Shown: positions 1 to 6,702 of the stretch, piece after piece
How the letters are laid out: every line of letters starts with the position of its first letter
Position numbering within the stretch: the stretch's first letter is position 1
NCBI GenBank assembly: GCA_014728425.1
Contig: WJLO01000054.1
Location: 1 to 11,393 of the forward strand
Length of the DNA stretch: 11,393 bases
Direction: 5' to 3'
Source: Minisyncoccota bacterium
Lineage (GTDB): Bacteria > Patescibacteriota > Microgenomatia > UBA1400 > PJMF01
Made by a program: the position numbers and the translations under genes
Notes under the pieces: generated by a model
What the model was told of the DNA's origin: nothing
What the model saw: only the letters and a program-made list of their open reading frames with translations
Database searches by the model: none

Positions 1-1
1 A

Positions 2-256
2 GGTTGGAGAGGGGTAAGAAGGATGCCTACTACTACCAATCTAATTGAATGTTTTAATTCTCATCTTCAGGGTAGATTAAAAACAATTAAAGGCTTTGAA
101 TCATTTAAACACGCTGATTTATGGCTTAATGCCTATTTTCTTAGAAGAAGAACTAAAAAATTCACTGACTGTAGGGGTAAATTCAGAAACCTTAACGGAA
201 AAACATCCCTGTTTAAAGCTAAAAAACCAGGGATTGATTTACCAGTATTTTTTTAA
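2..256 (+). CDS. Transposase, C-terminal part (partial at window edge)
   Basis: The reading frame is open to the left edge of the window, so the gene almost certainly starts upstream; the ATG at 23 is internal. The visible protein has the pattern T-T-N-L-I-E-C-F-N-S-H-L followed by R-L-K-T-I-K-G-F, which resembles the last acidic motif of MULE/IS256-like DDE transposases. The E in NLIECFNS would then be the third catalytic acidic residue, and the following basic segment (LRRRTKKF) is the usual tail. Only about 84 codons are visible, so the upstream D residues, the element's left end and whether the gene is intact cannot be judged. No clear terminal inverted repeat was found between the stop and the tRNA gene at 294. 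The exact IS family is uncertain; that this is a transposase end is fairly safe. Confidence 0.7.
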   Translation, partial: GWRGVRRMPTTTNLIECFNSHLQGRLKTIKGFESFKHADLWLNAYFLRRRTKKFTDCRGKFRNLNGKTSLFKAKKPGIDLPVFF

Positions 257-281
257 AAAAGGGTGACCGTTTTTGAACGGT
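251..281 (-). terminator. Probable Rho-independent terminator of the tRNA-Glu gene
   Basis: Read on the minus strand, a 6-bp perfect stem (ACCGTT / AACGGT, loop CAAA, plus coordinates 266-281) lies 12 bases downstream of the tRNA 3' end. It is followed after five bases by a T6 run (complement of A255-A260). On the plus strand the same hairpin has no T tail, so it is not a good terminator for the transposase gene. Confidence 0.5.
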
Positions 282-293
282 GTGATAAAAATG

Positions 294-366
294 TGACCCC
301 ACGGGGACTCGAACCCCGGTTTTCGCCGTGAGAGGGCGATGTCCTAGACCGCTAGACGATGGGGCC
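294..366 (-). tRNA. tRNA-Glu (anticodon CTC)
   Basis: The minus strand folds into a 73-nt cloverleaf. The acceptor arms GGCCCCA and TGGGGTC pair with one G-T wobble, and the T arm is CGGGG-TTCGAGT-CCCCG. The anticodon stem TCGCC/GGCGA encloses the seven-base loop CTCTCAC, with anticodon CTC at plus positions 330-332. The discriminator base is A and the next bases are CAT, so the 3' CCA is not encoded and must be added after transcription. The gene stands alone between a transposase end and a protein gene, both on the other strand. Confidence 0.95.
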
Positions 367-440
367 TGATTTTTGGCCACCAGAAGGATAATTTTCTGGG
401 CTATTCAGGCACAAAGGTTTTTTTATTAAAAACTTTCTTT

Positions 441-469
441 ATTATAATTGATCTGTTAAATTTCACCAA
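441..469 (-). promoter_or_regulatory. Candidate sigma-70-type promoter for tRNA-Glu
   Basis: On the minus strand TTGGTG (plus 464-469) is followed after exactly 17 bases by a perfect TATAAT (plus 441-446). Transcription would begin near 434, giving a leader of roughly 65 nt before the tRNA. The -10 lies in the palindrome ATTATAAT, so the same bases also read TATAAT on the plus strand (443-448) and could serve the gene at 554, but no good plus-strand -35 is present. Confidence 0.4.
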
Positions 470-553
470 ATCTGAAACATTGAGTTTATTGTTGGGGTTG
501 TAAAACCTATATGACTAATTTGTCTAACTGTTAATTAGCTTGAAGGAGGGTTG

Positions 554-1063
554 ATGAGACCAAAGGATTATCAGCAAAGACTAGACTCTTTAGCAGCAGA
601 TATTGTTTTCTGGCGGCTGTGCGATCGTTTAATTTTAAAATTAGGTTATGTGCGTAATGAACATCCTTTAATTAGGCAAACAGCTTTGGCTATTATAACT
701 TTATTGACTGATTTAAAAAATCCAGGTATTCAGCCTGATGATTTAGTAGCTAGACAACTAGGTTTTTTGGACACCAATGAGCAATATTTAGCAGCTCTAA
801 ACAGAGAATTAGTTAGGCAAATATATAATCCTATGCTTGTTGTTTTACCAAGTTTGCCTGAGTTAATTTTAGAATTAATAGTGGGGGGTTATAGAGCTGA
901 TTACCAGGATTTGGATTTATGGATAATATCGCGCTGGTTGGGTGCAGCTGATTTATCTAGCTCGTGGCAGCGCAAACAAACTTTAGAATTTCTAAGCAAC
1001 CACATTTTCAACTTTCTGGATCCACGCCACAAACAAAATCTGATTCGCCTTCTTGGGCAGTAA
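554..1063 (+). CDS. Hypothetical helical protein, function unknown
   Basis: I do not recognise this 169-residue protein. It is rich in Leu, Ile and Asp, has no signal peptide or clear membrane helix, and its hydrophobic spacing suggests an all-alpha cytoplasmic protein. A hydrophobic stretch around residues 93-110 (NPMLVVLPSLPELILELIVG) is broken by prolines and acidic residues, so it is not a convincing transmembrane segment. The ATG at 554 is chosen because AAGGAGG (543-549) lies four bases upstream of it; the adjacent in-frame TTG at 551 would be too close. The gene is convergent with the membrane-protein gene ending at 1078, with only 14 bases between the stops and no clear terminator. 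Its codon use is similar to its neighbours. Nothing ties it to the surface cluster. Confidence 0.75.
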   Translation: MRPKDYQQRLDSLAADIVFWRLCDRLILKLGYVRNEHPLIRQTALAIITLLTDLKNPGIQPDDLVARQLGFLDTNEQYLAALNRELVRQIYNPMLVVLPSLPELILELIVGGYRADYQDLDLWIISRWLGAADLSSSWQRKQTLEFLSNHIFNFLDPRHKQNLIRLLGQ

Positions 1064-1077
1064 CTTTTTTAACTGCG

Positions 1078-2229
1078 CTAGTTTAGTTGCCAAATCTTGA
1101 TTTCTAGCTCACCTTGATTATCGTCATACCAATGAGGCGGGTGGCTATCAAAGTCTTCATCATGAATTCTGAAAGTAATGGGTTTGTTTTTGCCTTTAAG
1201 AGTAGTTTGATAGTAATGATCAGCATTGTATGTACCCCAGTCAATATCCTTTTCATCAATAATTACATCTAAGTGTTTTTTACTATGTCCATGGGGATGA
1301 GTTGAGCAAACTTGATGATCTTGCCAAGTCTGCCAGTTATCAGTACTTTGCCATTGCGCATCAACTAATTGATTGCCATCTTTATTTGTCCAGGTGCCGC
1401 GAACTTCAATAATATAATCAACTTTTTTAGTGAGGCTAAATGCAGTAGTTAGGCCATCAGGATTATCAACTGGCAAGCTAAGAGTAGCTACTAAACTGGC
1501 ATTGGCAACTGGAGCAACATGAGCATTGGTAGGAGTAGAGGTAGGCTCTGAAGCTGGGGTGGGCGTAGGGCTAGTGCTGGCAGTGTCTTCGGGATCAGCA
1601 GCAGTGGCTGAGCTAGTAGGAGTAGGTGTGGGTAAGGGGGTGGCTGTTGGCTGAGGGTCATTGTTGTCTTGGTCTTGATCTTGTTGATCTTGGTCATTGT
1701 CATCAGTACTGTCATCTTGATTTTGCTCTTGATCATCACTATTGCCTTGTTCATTATTAGCACCATCATCATTGTTACTGGCTTGTTGATTAGTAGCAGA
1801 AGTTGGCAGGACTGCAGCAGCTAGCTGATCTACTTCTGTTAGGAACTGCTCTTCAGTAGCTAAACCTTTAATTTGAGGGTTGTTAGGATCATTGGTGGGA
1901 GTGGGTGATAGTGTTGGTGTGGGTATTAACTCAGCCATGGGCGGTTGAGTTGGTTGCTGAAGTTGAAACAGCACTGCTCCTCCAGTAATCATTAAAGTGG
2001 CACTACCTAGGGCCAAAGTAGTGGCTAAAGGATAACCGTGCCAAAGATTTTGCAGCAGTTGCCAAGGCTTGCTCCAAAGTGGTTGACTAACTGGAGCAGC
2101 TGGTTGAATAAGCGGAGGATGACTTTGACAGTAAGCCATTAATCCCTTGAGGCGCTGATGTTTTTCCTGAGGCTTCAGCTTAATTGCTCTGAAGTTTTTG
2201 AGCTGGTTAATCAGTTGAGCTTCGTTCAT
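1078..2229 (-). CDS. Putative membrane-anchored anti-sigma factor with extracytoplasmic beta domain
   Basis: This 383-residue protein overlaps the sigma gene by four bases (ATGA, 2226-2229), the usual arrangement for an anti-sigma factor. Residues 1-65 are basic and soluble and would face the cytoplasm; no HxxxCxxC zinc motif is present. Residues 67-88 form one transmembrane helix. Residues 93-235 are a low-complexity linker: PTP-type repeats, then a D/N/Q-rich stretch (152-191), then more PTP repeats. Residues 245-383 form a predicted beta domain with many Trp, His and Asp, ending in a pattern (DEDFD ... YDDNQGELEIKI) that resembles the calcium-binding end of PA-IL-like lectins; this likeness is by eye. 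The likely role is to hold the sigma factor at the membrane and sense something outside. The start has no Shine-Dalgarno and probably relies on coupling. Architecture is clear; the anti-sigma role rests on context. Confidence 0.7.
   Translation of the reverse strand: MNEAQLINQLKNFRAIKLKPQEKHQRLKGLMAYCQSHPPLIQPAAPVSQPLWSKPWQLLQNLWHGYPLATTLALGSATLMITGGAVLFQLQQPTQPPMAELIPTPTLSPTPTNDPNNPQIKGLATEEQFLTEVDQLAAAVLPTSATNQQASNNDDGANNEQGNSDDQEQNQDDSTDDNDQDQQDQDQDNNDPQPTATPLPTPTPTSSATAADPEDTASTSPTPTPASEPTSTPTNAHVAPVANASLVATLSLPVDNPDGLTTAFSLTKKVDYIIEVRGTWTNKDGNQLVDAQWQSTDNWQTWQDHQVCSTHPHGHSKKHLDVIIDEKDIDWGTYNADHYYQTTLKGKNKPITFRIHDEDFDSHPPHWYDDNQGELEIKIWQLN
1525..1776 (-). repeat. Low-complexity coding tract (D/N/Q-rich then P/T-rich linker)
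   Basis: This part of the membrane protein encodes a D/N/Q-rich run (1657-1776, residues 152-191) and a P/T/S-rich run (1525-1656, residues 192-235). The acidic run is built from near-repeats of Asp-Gln and Asn-Asp codons, for example DQDQQDQDQD. It would form an extended, highly charged stalk between membrane and outer domain. Such tracts expand and contract easily, so length may vary between strains. Confidence 0.75.
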
Positions 2230-2804
2230 TGATTTTTCTTTGTTAGTTGATTCATGATTTTTCTTAGTTTTTTTAAAGCGCGGTGTTGCAATACCCGTAC
2301 CGATACTGAACTGCGGTTCATTACTTTGGTAGTTTCTTTAATACTGAGCTCCTCAACAATTCGTAACTGAATGACTTCGCGATAATGATCAGGCAACTGT
2401 TTCATTGCTCGGTAGAGCTGTTTATAAGTCTCTTGATCAATGAGTTTGTTAACTTGTTTTTTGGCTTCATCATCTGTTAGCCAGCTGCAATCATCTAAGT
2501 TAGTAGTGTTTTCCTTAGCCTTTTTTTTATAGTGATCGTAGATCAAGTTCCGAGCAGTAGTAAATAAATAGGCTCGAAAGTTGTCTTGTTGATATTTATC
2601 TAAGAAACGCCAAATTCGTTGGAAAGTTTCACTTGTTAAATCTTGGGCATCTTGTTTATTGCTTACTTTAAACAAACAAAATCGATAAATTGAGTCAGCA
2701 AAGTGTTGGTAGATTTTAGCAAAAGCTTGGGTGTTGCCAGCCTGCGCTTTTTTAACTAAAGCTTCGATTTTAGCTTGTTGCTGCTCATCACTTTGTTTGG
2801 CCAT
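2226..2804 (-). CDS. RNA polymerase sigma factor, ECF (sigma-70 family)
   Basis: The 192-residue protein has the two-domain ECF layout. Sigma-2 covers about residues 25-93: region 2.2 is near DAQDLTSETFQRIWRFL (52-68), and 2.3-2.4 near FRAYLFTTARNLIYDHYKKK (76-95). A charged linker (96-136) is followed by sigma-4 at about 137-186, where LPDHYREVIQLRIVEELSIKE is the first helices and VSVRVLQHRALKKLRK the DNA-recognition helix. Length is normal for ECF factors and no domain is missing. On the minus strand the start has a moderate AGGTGG about ten bases upstream and a TATAAT-like -10 at plus 2830-2835. It is followed by the membrane protein with an ATGA overlap and lies divergent from the surface-protein cluster. 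The ECF assignment is secure; target promoters are not known. Confidence 0.92.
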   Translation of the reverse strand: MAKQSDEQQQAKIEALVKKAQAGNTQAFAKIYQHFADSIYRFCLFKVSNKQDAQDLTSETFQRIWRFLDKYQQDNFRAYLFTTARNLIYDHYKKKAKENTTNLDDCSWLTDDEAKKQVNKLIDQETYKQLYRAMKQLPDHYREVIQLRIVEELSIKETTKVMNRSSVSVRVLQHRALKKLRKIMNQLTKKNQ

Positions 2805-2829
2805 AAGTTAAACACCACCTTTGACTTCT

Positions 2830-2835
2830 ATTATA
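2830..2835 (-). promoter_or_regulatory. Candidate -10 element for the sigma gene
   Basis: The minus strand reads TATAAT here, 26 bases upstream of the sigma start codon. No convincing -35 sits at 16-18 bases, so this is a weak prediction. Confidence 0.25.
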
Positions 2836-2918
2836 TATCTTTTTTGGGCAGGCGAAATTGTAACATTAACTATAGCTAACAGTTTAAATTCTTATCACAG
2901 CTAGAGAATTTTTTGTAC

Positions 2919-2949
2919 TTGTATTATAAAAGAACAGTTGTTATATAAT
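2919..2949 (+). promoter_or_regulatory. Candidate promoter of the surface cluster
   Basis: A perfect TATAAT (2944-2949) is preceded by TTGTAT (2919-2924) with a long 19-base spacer. An exact seven-base direct repeat AAGAACA (2930-2936 and 2950-2956, 20 bases apart) brackets the -10, which could be a regulator or alternative-sigma site. If used, the 5' leader would be about 160 nt, leaving room for the leader ORF and hairpin downstream. Confidence 0.3.
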
Positions 2950-2985
2950 AAGAACAAGTTTATAACAGCAGTGAGCAATTTGTTT

Positions 2986-3045
2986 ATGACATCTACTTTA
3001 CAACAAGCTTTACGATTATCAGTTTGTCAAACATCCCAGCGTTAA
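2986..3045 (+). CDS. Possible 19-codon leader ORF upstream of the fibre subunit gene
   Basis: ATG at 2986 opens a 19-codon frame (MTSTLQQALRLSVCQTSQR) closed by TAA at 3043-3045. The stop codon is the first paired triplet of the inner stem of the hairpin at 3034-3071. A ribosome finishing this peptide would therefore cover the 5' arm. The ribosome binding site is weak (AGTGAG, about ten bases upstream), and an in-frame GTG lies at 2971. There is no run of one amino acid as in classical amino-acid attenuators. It may simply be a chance frame. Confidence 0.25.
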   Translation: MTSTLQQALRLSVCQTSQR

Positions 3046-3081
3046 TTTTTAACATGAAAATTATCCTGGGAGTTTTATTTT
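3034..3081 (+). terminator. Terminator-like hairpin in the leader of the fibre subunit gene
   Basis: TCCCAG (3034-3039) pairs with CTGGGA (3066-3071), and inside it TAATTTT (3043-3049) pairs with AAAATTA (3057-3063) around the seven-base loop TAACATG. The stem is followed directly by GTTTTATTTT (3072-3081), a terminator-like T-rich tail. A competing pairing of 12 exact bases also exists: 3041-3052 with 3080-3091. That pairing would break the inner stem and end just before the ribosome binding site. The layout suggests attenuation or translational control. Confidence 0.4.
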
Positions 3082-3098
3082 AAAAATTAACATTAAGA

Positions 3099-3108
3099 GG
3101 GGAGGTGA
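3099..3108 (+). promoter_or_regulatory. Very strong ribosome binding site with overlapping two-codon ORF
   Basis: GGGGAGGTGA is nearly a full match to the 16S rRNA tail and is the strongest site in the window. It lies five bases (from GGAGG) before ATG 3111, which begins a two-codon frame ATG AAA TGA, and ten bases before ATG 3116, the start of the secreted protein. The TGA (3117-3119) overlaps the second ATG. Confidence 0.7.
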
Positions 3109-3115
3109 AAATGAA

Positions 3116-3868
3116 ATGAAAAAACTCCTTAAATCTTTATTGGTTTTGGCAGTAGTGGCTACCACAAGTGTGACATCTACTCAAGCTTACTTTACAAGTG
3201 AGGTGACTGTGGAGGACAACGAAATCGTTGTGGGCACTTTGTTATTAGCCTTAGATGCTGCTCAAGAAGACAGCTATGTAGGTACTTGGGGTCATCCCAA
3301 TGCTTATAACTTAGTTCGAGAAAACGAAGACGGTAGTGTAACTCAAACCTACACTCTAGAAGCTTGGACTAATGCTGCACCTGGTGAAACCAATACCTAT
3401 ACAGTAGGTATTAGAAATCGAGGTACCTTAGATATGAACGTGCGAGCTGCAGCTACTGGAGCATGGGTCGATGGCCCAAGATTTGGCACTGGTGGTTGTC
3501 CATCAACAGCTGATGCTGATCCAACTCTAGTTTCAGTAAGCAATGTTCACCAATATGCTGTTACTGCTGGCGGTGGTTGTGAAAGCGACAATGGTTGTAA
3601 CAACCTCCGTGATGGCTTAGCCAGCGTAGGTGCTTGGACACCAGTAAGTGGCTTAACTGCTGCTGATAGTGGTTCAGTTGTTGGCTGGTATCACGGTGAT
3701 ACTGACGGAGGCGGTGACGGTGATGCTTTATACACCCTTGCTGAATCTGAGTACGCTGTTTATCAAGTTGAGGTTACTTTAAGCCCAGCTACTGACAACT
3801 GTTATCAAGGTGCAACTTATCACTTTGATTTAACAGCTCAAGGTAAACAACCAGCAGGAGCCTGGTAA
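3116..3868 (+). CDS. TasA/camelysin-like SipW-dependent surface fibre protein
   Basis: This 250-residue secreted protein has a classic signal (MKKLLK, then a hydrophobic run to residue 24). It is followed by the SipW-type mature start AYFTSEVTVEDNEIVVGTL (24-42), with A24, F26, N35, G40 and L42 matching the TasA/CalY consensus. The mature part is rich in Gly, Thr, Ala and Asp, contains the PGETNTYTVGIRNRG strand pattern (about residues 93-108) typical of TasA-like beta sandwiches, and holds four Cys that could form disulfides. There is no C-terminal membrane helix or sorting signal, so it is probably released and assembled. It is the first gene of the cluster, next to its presumed peptidase, and has by far the best ribosome binding site, which fits a major subunit. 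Assembly into fibres is inferred from the family. Confidence 0.85.
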   Translation: MKKLLKSLLVLAVVATTSVTSTQAYFTSEVTVEDNEIVVGTLLLALDAAQEDSYVGTWGHPNAYNLVRENEDGSVTQTYTLEAWTNAAPGETNTYTVGIRNRGTLDMNVRAAATGAWVDGPRFGTGGCPSTADADPTLVSVSNVHQYAVTAGGGCESDNGCNNLRDGLASVGAWTPVSGLTAADSGSVVGWYHGDTDGGGDGDALYTLAESEYAVYQVEVTLSPATDNCYQGATYHFDLTAQGKQPAGAW

Positions 3869-3881
3869 ATTGTAGCTATCT

Positions 3882-3903
3882 CGATCCCGTTGCGGCGGGA
3901 TCG
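3882..3903 (+). promoter_or_regulatory. Stable GC-rich hairpin between fibre and peptidase genes
   Basis: A perfect 8-bp stem CGATCCCG / CGGGATCG with a six-base loop (3890-3895) lies 13 bases after the fibre-gene stop, with a second short stem (CTAT/ATAG) outside it. It is the most GC-rich spot nearby. No T run follows, so a full terminator is unlikely. It more probably stabilises the upstream mRNA or gives partial read-through, allowing much fibre protein and little peptidase. Confidence 0.5.
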
Positions 3904-3950
3904 GCTATAGATATAATTGAAGAGACTTTAATTAACTTAGAAGTGATTTT

Positions 3951-4634
3951 ATGGCTAAAAAACCAGCAAAATTAAACAATGTTTTTAAATGGCTCACTGG
4001 CACAGTGCAGGTGATTCTCATCATTGCTTTGGTAGTGATTGCTGTTGGCAGTTTTAGTACTAGAATTCCTTTTTTAGCCCAACAAGGCTTGAGTTTTTTT
4101 GCAGTTACCAGTGGCTCAATGGAGCCCACTATCCCAGTAGGCGCTTTGATTTATAGTGGCAAATACCGAGCTGATGACTTAGCTAAAAATGACATTATTA
4201 CCTATCGAGTGCGTAATCCAGAGACTAATGAGCTAACTACAGTTACTCACCGGATTACTAAAGTGATCAAAGAAGACAAAATCAAAACCTATACTGATCC
4301 CGAAACCGAAGAGGAAAAAGAAAAAGTTGTACGTACTCATGAGTTTGTTACTAAAGGTGACGCTAACAATACTGAAGATGCTCGTACTGTGCCAGTAGAT
4401 AATGTTATTGGTTTGTATCAATGGCACTTGCCTTATCTGGGCTATGTTACTCATTTTGCCCAAACACCAATAGGCTTTGTCTTGCTTGTGATTATTCCAG
4501 CAGTGGTTTTGATTGTTTGGGAATCAGCTTCTTTAGTGCTACACTTTACTCAAGGCAAACAAAAGAAATCAGCTCAAGAGATTGCCAAGTTAAAAAAAGA
4601 ACTGGCTCAAGTTAAAAAGGAACAAAAAAATTAA
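3951..4634 (+). CDS. sipW: Signal peptidase I, SipW/S26B type
   Basis: The 227-residue protein is a membrane serine peptidase of the archaeal/eukaryotic-like S26B branch. Residues 15-35 form the first membrane helix, then SGSMEPTIPVG (54-64) carries the nucleophile Ser56. THRI (99-102) supplies His100 in place of the Lys used by ordinary bacterial signal peptidases, and TKGDANNTED (134-143) gives the conserved Asp137. A second helix lies at about 169-195, followed by a basic tail (KKSAQEIAKLKKELAQVKKE) that could form a short cytoplasmic coiled coil. A charged insert rich in Glu and Lys (107-129) separates the His and Asp boxes. In Bacillus, SipW cleaves TasA and TapA; here three neighbours carry the matching signal. 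The ribosome binding site (GAAGTGA) is only moderate. Family and catalytic residues are clear. Confidence 0.92.
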   Translation: MAKKPAKLNNVFKWLTGTVQVILIIALVVIAVGSFSTRIPFLAQQGLSFFAVTSGSMEPTIPVGALIYSGKYRADDLAKNDIITYRVRNPETNELTTVTHRITKVIKEDKIKTYTDPETEEEKEKVVRTHEFVTKGDANNTEDARTVPVDNVIGLYQWHLPYLGYVTHFAQTPIGFVLLVIIPAVVLIVWESASLVLHFTQGKQKKSAQEIAKLKKELAQVKKEQKN

Positions 4635-4697
4635 TACTGAAACAAAAACATGATCTTAGTAGTTAATATTACTATCAGTTTGAACAAAAACCATTTT

Positions 4698-6671
4698 ATG
4701 TCAAATTTTACTCGCCAACTTAATTATTTATTTGCTGTGACCAAGCTAGCCTTGTTAACGCTGTTATTAGTAGGTAGTTTTCAAGCAGCAAACATTAATT
4801 GGCTAGGTTTAACAAGAGCTTCTTATGTTGGTCTTACTGGAGCTTTAAACAACCCAGTAGTTTTGGGAGCTTGGGCACCAGAAAGACCTACTAATCAGGG
4901 CTGGAACTTACCCACAGAATCAAGTGCTGCTAACGAACAACCTGTTGATTTAAGCTGTGGTTCTTTGACTAATGGCGGCGATCCTGCTCATCCTCGAGTA
5001 GCGCACAACTGGACTGCAGTTAGTGGTGCTAATATTAAATATCAGCGAGAAGTGACTTTTCCTGACAATCACATTGGCTATTATTATGCTGACAACAACT
5101 ACACTCCTTTTGCTTCTTTTGGTTCTGATCAAGGGATTGAGGGTACTTGGACCACTCGAGTCCGCGCGTTTGAAGACAACAATGACAATGGCGCTTATGA
5201 TGAAGGCGATTGGGCTTCTGATTGGAGTGACTATTGTGAAATCACTTTAGATCGTACTGCCCCTTATGCAGAAATTACTAGCCATGATGATGGCGACACT
5301 GTTTCTGGAGTAGTAGAGATTCGCGGGACAGTGACTGATGACAATCCTCATCATTATTGGTTAGCTGGCCCAGCAGGATTTCCTGGCGTAGTTAATGAAA
5401 GCAACTCTTTTACTGATCAATTACTATACACATGGGATACTACTGGTTTAGCAGAGGGTGAATACACCCTTAAGCTAGAAGCACGTGATGCTGCTGGTAA
5501 TAAACAGCCTAATTTAGCTCCAGTACCAGCAGATCCTGAAGACACTACTGATTCAGTGGATTGGGTGACTGTTACTGTGAGCAATCCGCCCACCACTCCT
5601 AGTGGTATTCGCATCCTTGATCATCAAGGAACAGACCTAGGCTGTGATGGTACCACTGACCACCGTTACATCACTGTTGATTGGCATGATAACCCTGAGG
5701 CAGATTTAGCTCATTATGATTACCAGATTAGAGAAGCTACTACTATTGCTCAGCCTACTGAGTCTGAGTTTAGCGGCGATATTCGTGATGAAGATGGTTT
5801 ATATCGTTATCGAGTTAGGGCAGTAGACACTGATGACAACACCAGTGACTGGACTGAGTGGTGTTATGTTCGCTTAGATCGTTCAGTCTTGCCTACACCA
5901 CCTAGTGAACAGATCGTCATTAATGAAGTAATGTATGACCCAGTAGGCGATGATCAAGGTAATATGCCCGAAGGTGAATGGGTTGAGCTTTACAACAACA
6001 GTGACACTGATGTGGATGTAGCTGGTTGGTATTTACAAGATACAGTTAATAATCAAGTTACCATCAGTGCTAGTAATAGTGATAACGATCTTGATACTGG
6101 TGATGACGGCGAAACTGTTGTGCCGGCTCATGGCTGGTTAGTGGTTTATGTTAATGGTCCGGCAGTTTGGGACAATGACGGTGATGCTGTGGTGTTGTAC
6201 AACAACACTGATGTTTGGCAAGATGAATATATTTACAGCAGTGGTCAAACTGAGGGTAGTACTCAAGGCCGTGATACTGACGGCACTGATAACTGGGTCA
6301 CCATGATTGCTACTCCTGGCAGGACTAATGTAGCTACTGCTGCTGATTTACAACCTAGTGCTTATATCTGGCAACAAGATGAGCATCATGCTCGTATAGC
6401 AGTTTTTGATGGTTTAAACTATGATCAAGTTGATTACGAAATTACTTATCTGCATGATCAAGATGGCACTGATGTGCCTGCAGGCTTGACTGGCAGCACA
6501 ACCATTAACAGTAATAATCTTTATATTAATGATCTGTTTATGGGCACTGAGTCTAGCGGCAGCCAACATCCTCATAGTGGCATTAAGCAGGTGGTGTTAA
6601 CAGCTACTTTAAGCGGAGGCGGCTTGCCAGATCGAGTAATTACGGTGAATTTATCAGGGAGCTGGGAGTAG
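4698..6671 (+). CDS. Secreted multidomain protein with lamin-tail domain, SipW-type signal
   Basis: From ATG 4698 the protein has 657 residues. A signal (hydrophobic core about 15-29) leads to ASYVGLTGALNNPVVLGAW (41-59), which fits the SipW-substrate pattern. Two FN3-like modules follow (about 85-188 and 302-396), each with a Cys near its start and one near its end, and a shared W-x2-[WY]-C-x3-LDR closing motif. Between them is an Ig-like module with DAAGN. Residues 403-545 form a lamin-tail domain (IVINEVMYDP ... GEWVELYNNSD ... GWYLQD), a fold common in secreted bacterial proteins and often linked to surface or nucleic-acid binding. A final beta domain (545-657) ends without a membrane helix. 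An in-frame ATG at 4650 would add 16 residues; neither start has a good ribosome binding site, and 4698 gives the more normal signal peptide. Precise ligand unknown. Confidence 0.85.
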   Translation: MSNFTRQLNYLFAVTKLALLTLLLVGSFQAANINWLGLTRASYVGLTGALNNPVVLGAWAPERPTNQGWNLPTESSAANEQPVDLSCGSLTNGGDPAHPRVAHNWTAVSGANIKYQREVTFPDNHIGYYYADNNYTPFASFGSDQGIEGTWTTRVRAFEDNNDNGAYDEGDWASDWSDYCEITLDRTAPYAEITSHDDGDTVSGVVEIRGTVTDDNPHHYWLAGPAGFPGVVNESNSFTDQLLYTWDTTGLAEGEYTLKLEARDAAGNKQPNLAPVPADPEDTTDSVDWVTVTVSNPPTTPSGIRILDHQGTDLGCDGTTDHRYITVDWHDNPEADLAHYDYQIREATTIAQPTESEFSGDIRDEDGLYRYRVRAVDTDDNTSDWTEWCYVRLDRSVLPTPPSEQIVINEVMYDPVGDDQGNMPEGEWVELYNNSDTDVDVAGWYLQDTVNNQVTISASNSDNDLDTGDDGETVVPAHGWLVVYVNGPAVWDNDGDAVVLYNNTDVWQDEYIYSSGQTEGSTQGRDTDGTDNWVTMIATPGRTNVATAADLQPSAYIWQQDEHHARIAVFDGLNYDQVDYEITYLHDQDGTDVPAGLTGSTTINSNNLYINDLFMGTESSGSQHPHSGIKQVVLTATLSGGGLPDRVITVNLSGSWE

Positions 6672-6702
6672 GAAAGGATAATTGTCTTATCTGAAATTAG
6701 AT

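Noticed and set aside
1057..1076. GCAGT/ACTGC inverted repeat between the convergent genes
   Set aside because: The T run lies in the loop rather than after the stem and the stem is only five bases, so it is not a credible terminator.
1491..1772. Open minus-strand frame rich in Met, Leu and Pro within the low-complexity linker
   Set aside because: It is a shifted reading of the repetitive D/N/Q and P/T codons of the membrane protein; composition is typical of a shadow frame and it has no ribosome binding site.
3932..5614. Several short antisense or out-of-frame open frames (3932-4129, 4233-4463, 4421-4615, 4950-5132, 5417-5614)
   Set aside because: All lie inside the well-supported peptidase and lamin-tail genes, lack start signals and show no domain pattern.
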